Shown one piece after another: positions 57,603 through 64,000 of a DNA stretch of 64,000 bases. Position 1 is the first letter of the stretch. Each line of letters starts with the position of its first letter. Both the position numbers and the translations under genes were made by a program. The stretch lies in assembly GCA_964501275.1 (NCBI GenBank), contig CAZCSP010000005.1, positions 115,386 to 179,385 on the forward strand. Reading direction: 5' to 3'. Under the pieces are notes generated by a model, which was given only the letters and a program-made list of their open reading frames with translations, was not told the DNA's origin and ran no database searches. This DNA comes from 55-13 sp964501275. Its GTDB lineage: Bacteria; Armatimonadota; Fimbriimonadia; Fimbriimonadales; Fimbriimonadaceae.

Positions 57603-60600
57603 CTAACCGGCGGGACGCCGGTGCTCCGGGGAGAAATCACGCTCCGACCAAAGATAAAGCACCGGCAACACCAGCAGCGTCAGCGCCATCGCGGTCATGA
57701 TCCCGCCGATCACCACCGTCGCCAGCGGCCTCTGCACCTCAGCCCCGATCCCCGTGTTCAGCGCCATCGGCACAAACCCCAGCGCTGCCACCAAAGCCGT
57801 CATCAAGACCGGCCTCAAACGCTGAGACGCCCCTTCTCGCACCGCCTCCTCCACCGCCAAACCTTCCCCGCGCAAGCGGTTGATCGCCGAAACCAAGACC
57901 ACGCCGTTCAGCACCGCCACACCGGAGAGCGCAATGAAGCCAACCCCGGCGGAGATGCTGAACGGCATCCCACGCAAAGTCAGCGCCAGAATGCCGCCCG
58001 TCACCGCCAAGGGAACGCCCGTGAAGATCAGGATCGCCTGCTTCACCGACCCAAAGGTGGTGAACAGAAGCAGAAAGATCAGGCCCAAGGCGATGGGAAC
58101 TACCACCGCCAGCCGGGCCGACGCCTTCTGCAGATTCTCAAACTGCCCACCCCAGGAGAGGAAATAGCCCTCATCCAGCCGCACTTTCTCCCGAATCTCC
58201 GCCTGCGCCCGCGCCACCGCCGACCCCAAGTCGACGCCTCGCACGTTCAACTGCACCACGACCCGACGCCGCCCGTTCTCCCGAGACACCTGGGCCGGAG
58301 CCGGGACGTTCTCGATGGTCGCCAGCGTTGAAAGCGGCACCGCCCCTCCCCCCGGCGTCTCCACCGGAAGGTTCTTGATGGCGTCGATGTCGTTGCGGAT
58401 CGCTTCGGGAAGCCTAATGGTCAGGTCGAACCGTTTGTCGCCCTCCAAAATCTGCCCCACCGGTTCCCCGCCCAGGGCGACCGAGACGAGTTGCTGGATA
58501 TCGTCCACCGAAACGCCTAGCCGGGAGATCGTCTCGCGGTCGATGTCAATCTGTTGGACCGGCACCTCCTCCACCTGCTCGACCTCCACATCCTGCGCAC
58601 CGGGAATGGTCCGCAGAACCGCCGCGATTTCGTCGGCTTTCCGCTTCAAAACCGCCAAGTCCTCCCCAAAAACCTTGATCCCAATATCCGCCTTCACCCC
58701 CGAAACCAATTCGTTGAAGCGAAGCTCGATGGGCTGGGAGAACGCATAGCCCTGCCCCGGAACTTCCTCGACCTTCTCCTCCAACTCCTCGATCAGCCGC
58801 CGCTTGTCATATCCCTTGCGCCACTGGCCGCGCGGCTTGAGCATCACATAGCTGTCGGAGATGCTGAGCGGCATCGGGTCGGAGGCCACCTCGGGGGTGC
58901 CGCTTCGGGAGAAGACGGTTAGCACCTCCGGCACCTCCCTCACCTTCCGCTCAAAGGCGGTCACCAGCCGAATCGTCTGCTCCGCATCCACCGTCCGCAC
59001 CCGGATAGGTTGGATGACGATAGAGCCTTCATCCAGCTTGGGGATGAACTCTGAACCAAGGCGAGTGAACAAGAAACCGCACCCCACCAACAGAGCCACC
59101 GCCCCACCCACAACCAACCCCTTGCGCCGTAAAGCAAAGCCCAGCGTAGGCCGATAGAGACCGGCAAAGAAGTCCATGATCCGGTTCGGCTTCTCCTGGG
59201 TGTCCCGACTCAGGAACAGGGAGCACAGCGCGGGCACGACCGTAAAGGTAAGCACCATCGCCCCGGTAAGCGCCAGGATGAAAACCAGCGCCATCGGCTT
59301 GAACATCTTCCCTTCCGTCCCCGAGAGCGCCAGGATCGGGATGAAAGTCGCGATGACGATCATCTCGCCAAACTGCGTCACCCGCCGAACCTCCGCCGTT
59401 GCCCGCTCCAGGATTTGACGATGCTCCTCCTTGGTCAGCGTCCTGCCCAAGCGATGCCGAGCCTCCCCCAGCCGCCGCACGCAGTTCTCCACCATGATGA
59501 CCGCGCCATCCACAATGATCCCAAAGTCGATGGCCCCCAGGCTCATCAGGTTGCCCGAGATACCAAACCGCTCCATCCCGACCACGGCAAAAAGCATGGC
59601 CAAGGGGATGGTAACGGCGGCAATCAGCGCCCCCCGGAAGTTGCCCAACAGCACGATCAGCACCAAGACCACCAAAATCGCGCCCTCAATCAGGCTCTTC
59701 TGAACCGTGCCGAGGACGCTGTTCACCAGGTCGGCGCGGTTGTAGGTCGGAACCAGCTTGACATCGCCCGGAAGTTGCGCCCGAATCTCCGCCAACTTGG
59801 CATCGACCGCCTGCGCCACGGTGCGCCCATTGGCCCCCTTGAGCATCATCACGATACAGCCGAGGTTCTCCTTGCCGTCCTTGGTCGAGATTCCCGTGAG
59901 GACCGGGATTCCCAGCTTCACCTCCGCCACATCGCGGATCAGCACCGGAATCCCCGCCTCCGTCTTCACCGGTATCTTCTCGATATCCGCCAGGGAGGTC
60001 GCCATCCCGACGCTTCGGATCAGCACCCGCTCCCCGTTTCGTTCCAGCACTCCACCCCCGACGTTCCGGTTGTTCGCCTGTAGCGCGGCAACCACCTCGT
60101 CGATCCCGATCCCGCGAGATTGCAGGGCGGAGGGGTTCACCTCGACCTGGTACTGCTTGATGCTCCCATCGGTCGCATTGACCTCCGCCACCCCCGCCAC
60201 CGTCCGCAACTGCGGCGCGATCACCCAATCCTGCAGCACCCGCAACTCCATCGGCGACCGCGTGTCGCTCTCGACCGAGTACATATAGATGTCGCCCAAC
60301 CCGGTAGAAACCGGCCCCAACAGCGGAGCCCCCACCCCATCGGGCAGGTCGGACGCCACGTTGGACAGCCGCTCATTCACCAGTTGGCGGGCAAAGTAGG
60401 TGTCCACCCCGTCGCCAAAAGTGACCGTCACCTGCGAGAGCCCAAACTGGCTCAGGCTCCGCACCTGCTCGACTCCCGGAACGCCGCCCATCGCCGTTTC
60501 GATGGGAAAGGTCACCAGCTTCTCCACCTCCAATGGGCCAAGGCCACCGGTTTCGGTGTTGACGACCACCTGGTTGGTGGTGATGTCCGGCACAGCGTCC

Positions 60601-60707
60601 AGGTTCACCCGGGGCCAGGCCCAGATGCCAAACCCAACCAAGACCGCCGCGCCCAAGAGAACGAAAAACCTCTGGGCGAGGCTAAATCGCAAGACTCGTT
60701 CCAGCAT
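57603..60707 (-). CDS. czcA: CzcA/CusA-type heavy-metal RND efflux pump
   Basis: 1034 residues, the usual length. Trimeric inner-membrane proton/metal antiporter. The first helix (FVLLGAAVLVGFGIWAW), then the large periplasmic loop, then helix 4 with DFGIIVDGAVIMVEN, the D-F-G-x-x-x-D-G-A-x-x-x-x-E-N signature of the heavy-metal (HME) RND class. Two copies of the 6-helix unit are visible, with FSISAGVGFIALSGVAVLNGV in the second. It is the last gene of a three-gene operon with overlapping adaptor and outer-membrane factor. The metal (Co/Zn/Cd versus Cu/Ag) cannot be settled from what I can read. Confidence 0.95.
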   Translation of the reverse strand: MLERVLRFSLAQRFFVLLGAAVLVGFGIWAWPRVNLDAVPDITTNQVVVNTETGGLGPLEVEKLVTFPIETAMGGVPGVEQVRSLSQFGLSQVTVTFGDGVDTYFARQLVNERLSNVASDLPDGVGAPLLGPVSTGLGDIYMYSVESDTRSPMELRVLQDWVIAPQLRTVAGVAEVNATDGSIKQYQVEVNPSALQSRGIGIDEVVAALQANNRNVGGGVLERNGERVLIRSVGMATSLADIEKIPVKTEAGIPVLIRDVAEVKLGIPVLTGISTKDGKENLGCIVMMLKGANGRTVAQAVDAKLAEIRAQLPGDVKLVPTYNRADLVNSVLGTVQKSLIEGAILVVLVLIVLLGNFRGALIAAVTIPLAMLFAVVGMERFGISGNLMSLGAIDFGIIVDGAVIMVENCVRRLGEARHRLGRTLTKEEHRQILERATAEVRRVTQFGEMIVIATFIPILALSGTEGKMFKPMALVFILALTGAMVLTFTVVPALCSLFLSRDTQEKPNRIMDFFAGLYRPTLGFALRRKGLVVGGAVALLVGCGFLFTRLGSEFIPKLDEGSIVIQPIRVRTVDAEQTIRLVTAFERKVREVPEVLTVFSRSGTPEVASDPMPLSISDSYVMLKPRGQWRKGYDKRRLIEELEEKVEEVPGQGYAFSQPIELRFNELVSGVKADIGIKVFGEDLAVLKRKADEIAAVLRTIPGAQDVEVEQVEEVPVQQIDIDRETISRLGVSVDDIQQLVSVALGGEPVGQILEGDKRFDLTIRLPEAIRNDIDAIKNLPVETPGGGAVPLSTLATIENVPAPAQVSRENGRRRVVVQLNVRGVDLGSAVARAQAEIREKVRLDEGYFLSWGGQFENLQKASARLAVVVPIALGLIFLLLFTTFGSVKQAILIFTGVPLAVTGGILALTLRGMPFSISAGVGFIALSGVAVLNGVVLVSAINRLRGEGLAVEEAVREGASQRLRPVLMTALVAALGFVPMALNTGIGAEVQRPLATVVIGGIMTAMALTLLVLPVLYLWSERDFSPEHRRPAG

Positions 60708-62227
60708 CAGTGCTCGTGCCCCTTCAGTTCGTCCTTCTTCTGTTCGCTCGACAGCACGAACGCCCCGCGTACCGCCACCGTTTCGCCCTCGACCAAGCCG
60801 GAGACGATGGCGACATATCCACCCGACTTCGCCCCTGCCTGAACCTCGCGCTTCTCAAAGCCCGCACCTTCCATCACGAACACAAAAGCCTTGCCCGCCT
60901 CTTCAACCAGCGCGCTCAAGGGCACCCCAACACGAGACGCCGACCGCCCCACGCCAATCCGCACCTTGGCAAACATCTCCGGGCGCAAAGCGCCACGCGC
61001 ATCCGCAACCAGGCACTGCACCGGCACCGCCCGAGTCTTGGGATCGACCCTGCTCCCCACGATCTGCACCACCCCCGCGAACTCACGATCCAAGGAGGCG
61101 ACGGTCACCGTCACCGACTGGCCCTTCGCGATCTTCGCGGCATCCCTCTCAGGAACCTGAGCCGTCACCCAGACGGAGTCCAGGTTTTCGATCTCGAACA
61201 GGACCTGCGTCCGATCCACGGCCTGGCCCCGACTCACGTCCATGTGGGTGACGGTGCCGCCGATCGCCGCCACCAGGCTCACCCGCCCCGCGCCGCTGGC
61301 AGAGCCGCCCGCCTGAACTCGATAGGTGGTCTGCGCATTGCCGATGGCCTTCTGGGTGTTCGCCAATGCCGACTCCGCCGACCGGACCTTGATCAGCGCC
61401 CGATCCCGCTCCAAAACCGCCGTCCGCACCTCCGCCTCCGCCGTCTGGACCTCGCGCGCGTTCATCAGCCCCCGCGACGCGATCTGCCGCTCCCGCTCAT
61501 AGGCCGCCTTGGCGATCTCGATCCGTGCCTTCACCCGGTCCAGCCGAATCTCGTCCTGTTGAAGCTCCAGCCGAGCCGTCTCCAGGTCGGACCGCGACAC
61601 CAGCCCCTCTTTGAACAGGCTCTCCATCCGCCGCAACTGCTCGGCATGGATCGCCTGCTCTTTCTGAATGCTCAAGAGTTCGCTCTGAAAGTCGCTCAGC
61701 TCGTTCTGTGCCTGCTGAGCGGCGGCCTGGTTGAAGGCCCCCGCCTTTGCCAACTCCCGCTGACGGTTCAAAGTTGTTCGGGCGGCCTGGATTTTGGCGT
61801 TCGCCAACTTCACTTCGGACTGCGCCTCCCGCAGATCCGACGCCGCCGCATCCCGCATCCGCTGGGCATCGGCGATCCCCGACCAGGACATCGCCAATTC
61901 GGAGGATTCGATCACCGCCAACTCCTGCCCCTGGCGCACCTGGTCGCCAAGTTGGACGCTGAGAGCAACCACCCGCCCGGCAACAGGAGGAGTCACCACC
62001 GCCTTTCCTTTGGTCGTCGAGGCCACGGTTCCGGGCACTTCCAAGCCCTCTTGGAACGTGCGCACCGAGACAGGCGCGGTTTCGATCCCGGCAATCTTGA
62101 GCTGATCATCAGTCAGCTCGACCTTCCCTTCCTCATGCGGCTCCTCGCCTTCATGGGCATGGTCGTCGTGAGGCCCGCCACAGCCCGCCAACAAAATCAA
62201 TCCCGCCAGAAGCCAAAGCCGCCTCAT
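60707..62227 (-). CDS. czcB: CzcB-type membrane fusion protein (lipoprotein)
   Basis: 506 residues. MRRLWLLAGLILLAGC ends in a lipobox (LAGC, Cys16 lipidated). A His-rich stretch just after (HDDHAHEGEEPHEEG) could bind the metal. The adaptor body has a barrel-sandwich start (PPVAGRVVALSVQLGDQVRQGQEL near 84), a long alpha-hairpin coiled coil (about 120-330), a second half of the lipoyl-like domain near 325-350 and a beta-barrel end. Joins CzcA to the outer-membrane factor. The start overlaps the czcC stop by 4 bases and the stop overlaps the czcA start by one. Confidence 0.93.
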   Translation of the reverse strand: MRRLWLLAGLILLAGCGGPHDDHAHEGEEPHEEGKVELTDDQLKIAGIETAPVSVRTFQEGLEVPGTVASTTKGKAVVTPPVAGRVVALSVQLGDQVRQGQELAVIESSELAMSWSGIADAQRMRDAAASDLREAQSEVKLANAKIQAARTTLNRQRELAKAGAFNQAAAQQAQNELSDFQSELLSIQKEQAIHAEQLRRMESLFKEGLVSRSDLETARLELQQDEIRLDRVKARIEIAKAAYERERQIASRGLMNAREVQTAEAEVRTAVLERDRALIKVRSAESALANTQKAIGNAQTTYRVQAGGSASGAGRVSLVAAIGGTVTHMDVSRGQAVDRTQVLFEIENLDSVWVTAQVPERDAAKIAKGQSVTVTVASLDREFAGVVQIVGSRVDPKTRAVPVQCLVADARGALRPEMFAKVRIGVGRSASRVGVPLSALVEEAGKAFVFVMEGAGFEKREVQAGAKSGGYVAIVSGLVEGETVAVRGAFVLSSEQKKDELKGHEH

Positions 62228-63417
62228 TTCAGCGCCTCCAAGAGCGTCCCGGTCGTTTGGTAGTAGTTGATCCAGGACTTGTTGAGCTGAAGCCGCGCCT
62301 CCGCCCTCTCCTGCTCCACTTCGCGCAGGGACCGGGTCGCTTCCAAAACGTCGATCAGCGTGCCCACCCCCTCCGAGTAGCCAAGCTGAGACCGGGCCAC
62401 CAGGTCTCGGGCCAAATCCACGATCTCGGTATAGGTCGAAACCTGGCTGGCCGCCGACTCGATCTCGGTTTCCACCGCCCCCAGTTCGGCTTTCGCCCGA
62501 AGCTCGGCATCCTCAACCTGCTTTCTCGCCGCCTCCGCCCGCTTCCGCGCCGCCTGCGATTCCAGCCTCGCCTTGCCGTGGTCGAAGAGCGCCCAGGTCA
62601 GTTGGATGCGCCCGCCATAGACCCCCGCCGAATCGCCCCAGGGAGAGCGCATCGCCCTCACCTCCAAGTCCGGCCTCAACGAGACGCTCGCCACGCCCGC
62701 TTCCGCCTCCGCCGCCCGCACATCGGCCTGCAACAGTTGCAGGTCGGGCCGATTGGCGAGGTCGTAGGCGGCGGGCTTCGACAATGCGCCCGCCAAGTCC
62801 ACCTCGGCCGGAGGCTCAGCCAAACCCATCGCCCCGCCCAATCGACGCAAAGCGGCCCAAAGTTGCGCTTTCCGCATCGAGGCCCCCTGCTTGGCCCGAT
62901 CCAGTTCGATGGTGGACCGGGTCACCTGCACCTCCGGCACCTTCCCTTCCTCAAACCGACGGCGCGTGGCGTTCTGCAAGGCCTCGGCGACCCGCAGCAG
63001 ATCGTCCGCCGCCCGAGACAGTTCCGCCGCCGTCACCGCTTCAAAGTAGGCGGTCAAAACTTCCGATTGGAGGTTCAGCAGAGACTCCCGAAGCCTCGCC
63101 TTGGCCTCATCCACCCCCGCCTCCCCAAGCCGCCGGGAAGCCGACGCCTTGCCGAAAACGTCCAGGGTCTGGGAAAGATACAGGTCGTCGTCCGTGCCGC
63201 CAATGGCTCGGTTGGAGGAAGCGCCTACGCCCAAGATGGTCGGCGGAAGCGTCCCCAGTGACCGAGCATGAAGCCGGGCCTGCTCAACAGTCGCCTGTGC
63301 GGCTCGGATACTGGGCCGATTGGCAACGGCCTGTCGCAAAGTCGTGTCGATATCGAGCGTCTGCCCGAGCCCCAAGCTCGCAACAGCGCAAAAAGGGATT
63401 GCAAAAAACGGTCTCAA
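62224..63417 (-). CDS. czcC: CzcC-type outer-membrane factor (TolC family)
   Basis: 397 residues. MRPFFAIPFCAVASLGLGQ is a signal peptide. Two similar halves rich in long helices follow: LDIDTTLRQAVANRPSIRAAQATVEQARL, LYLSQTLDVFGKASASRRLGEAGVDEAKARL, then ARLESQAARKRAEAARKQVEDAELRAKAELGAVETEIESAA and GVGTLIDVLEATRSLREVEQERAEARLQLNKSWINYY. That is the helix/strand repeat of TolC-like channel proteins. It forms the outer-membrane exit for the RND pump. It begins the CBA gene series; the preceding small gene ends 57 bases before. Confidence 0.92.
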   Translation of the reverse strand: MRPFFAIPFCAVASLGLGQTLDIDTTLRQAVANRPSIRAAQATVEQARLHARSLGTLPPTILGVGASSNRAIGGTDDDLYLSQTLDVFGKASASRRLGEAGVDEAKARLRESLLNLQSEVLTAYFEAVTAAELSRAADDLLRVAEALQNATRRRFEEGKVPEVQVTRSTIELDRAKQGASMRKAQLWAALRRLGGAMGLAEPPAEVDLAGALSKPAAYDLANRPDLQLLQADVRAAEAEAGVASVSLRPDLEVRAMRSPWGDSAGVYGGRIQLTWALFDHGKARLESQAARKRAEAARKQVEDAELRAKAELGAVETEIESAASQVSTYTEIVDLARDLVARSQLGYSEGVGTLIDVLEATRSLREVEQERAEARLQLNKSWINYYQTTGTLLEALK

Positions 63418-63473
63418 GTTGTCTCCAGCGATGGAAGGTCACGGCTGGATCGCAACGCGGCTCCAGCGGACGG

Positions 63474-63902
63474 TTAAACCCTGCTGGAGTAGGGTGGAGC
63501 GCGGGGGCTCGCCGAGGCGGGAGGCCCGGTGGAAGGGCAACCGGCGAGGAACTCGAACTCGACGCGAGGCTCCTCAAAAGAGGGAATCTCCGCCAAAGGC
63601 AAAGCGGGCGGAAGAGCCAGCACGAGGTTCGCGACGGAAACCGGAGCCAACGCCGCCTTGACTTTCCCATCGTCCTCGCAAGGCCTCAGTTCGCAACAGT
63701 CATGGCAGTCCCCATGCGCACCCGAAGCCAACTGGGCCGTATCGGAAACATCGTGATCGTCGCTCAGCATCGGGCAGGTGAAGCAAGTCTCCCCGCCCGG
63801 CAGCACATACTCGGCTTGGCAAAGATGCAACTGGACAAGCAACAGCAAGCCAGCCATCAGCCACCTTGCCACCCCTCCAACCATCTTTCCAGATTTGACC
63901 AT
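63474..63902 (-). CDS. Cys/His-rich exported protein upstream of czcCBA
   Basis: 142 residues from ATG 63902; GTG 63908 is in frame and fits a leaderless start. One hydrophobic signal segment (RWLMAGLLLLVQLHLC, about 13-28). The central part has CFTCPMLSDDHD and GDCHDCCELRPCED: seven cysteines with Asp and His in 40 residues (about 37-78), a likely metal-binding patch. The C-terminal 60 residues are Pro/Ala-rich without motif. Small Cys-rich exported proteins are often found at the head of metal-efflux operons; it could deliver or sense the ion. Its role is inferred only from composition and place. Confidence 0.7.
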   Translation of the reverse strand: MVKSGKMVGGVARWLMAGLLLLVQLHLCQAEYVLPGGETCFTCPMLSDDHDVSDTAQLASGAHGDCHDCCELRPCEDDGKVKAALAPVSVANLVLALPPALPLAEIPSFEEPRVEFEFLAGCPSTGPPASASPRAPPYSSRV

Positions 63903-63908
63903 TGCCAC

Positions 63909-64000
63909 TAATAGAATACTCGGTAAAAAAACGTGGCATGGGCAGCCCGCATTGCCTCATATGAAATCCGACCGGAGATAGTCCGTTGCCTCAAAACAAA
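63909..64000. other. upstream region of the czc cluster, cut by window edge
   Basis: On the minus strand TATTCT is a -10-like hexamer a few bases before GTG 63908. GGCATGGGCAGCC (63936-63948) is half of the hairpin family seen at 8050 and 57509. No further gene is visible before the window ends. Confidence 0.4.

Noticed and set aside
60710..62263. 517-codon plus-strand frame
   Set aside because: Antisense to czcB; His/Arg/Pro-rich sequence typical of high-GC shadow frames.
57603..63902. Antibiotic-type (HAE) RND pump
   Set aside because: The helix-4 signature DFG-x3-DGA-x4-EN and His-rich adaptor are of the heavy-metal class.

Overview
The window is about 60 % GC, densely coded bacterial chromosome with no rRNA, CRISPR array, transposase or prophage. 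Three pseudopilins of the FTLIELLVVIAIIAIL type with a C-terminal DGH signature (DUF1559-like), a PEP-CTERM protein, an ArsR regulator with a Cys-rich insert, many TTG/GTG starts and orphan housekeeping genes (aroC, pgk, hisF, flhA) suggest an Armatimonadota/Fimbriimonadia-type organism. That placement is inference from gene style, not a marker-gene result.

Layout. 0-6.3 kb: truncated ArsR regulator, RqcH (ribosome rescue), FN3-domain protein, chorismate synthase (with a palindromic in-frame insertion), AcuC-type deacetylase and an exported repeat protein. 6.3-17.1 kb: three pseudopilins, a deacetylase-like protein, pgk, a GGDEF/HD-GYP membrane protein, a CBS protein, a PEP-CTERM protein, and a compact operon arsR - pseudopilin - 28-residue peptide with nine cysteines. 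17.2-27.5 kb: exported six-hairpin glycosidase-like protein, class III aminotransferase, threonine aldolase, then four overlapping genes (ECF sigma, anti-sigma, polytopic membrane protein, GlnD) and tRNA-Arg. 27.5-39.5 kb: WD40 and TPR proteins, flhA, a response regulator, a tricorn-like protease, a zinc-ribbon/membrane protein/hisF operon, and two exported unknowns. 39.5-44.6 kb: two BlaI/M56-peptidase signalling pairs, each with an ankyrin gene or its remnant beside it, which looks like a decayed segmental duplication. 44.5-57.5 kb: stalk-domain protein, MGMT-like protein, response regulator-PAS-GGDEF protein, Fic protein, exported beta-propeller, tRNA-Val, two paralogous HTH-TM proteins, dodecin, an SPFH protein with an RHH regulator, a thioredoxin-like protein, DinB, an SDR and an acyl-CoA dehydrogenase. 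57.6-63.9 kb: CzcCBA-type heavy-metal efflux operon led by a Cys/His-rich exported protein.

The most unusual property is what lies between genes. Nearly every intergenic gap over 100 bp holds one or more long, often perfect, inverted repeats. They fall into several sequence families, including a 142-143 bp palindromic element present twice and a 46-bp unit present twice. One palindrome lies inside aroC in frame. The best candidate for an undescribed small system is the arsR - pseudopilin - Cys-rich peptide operon at 15.9-17.1 kb, which has nested dyads over its own promoter.
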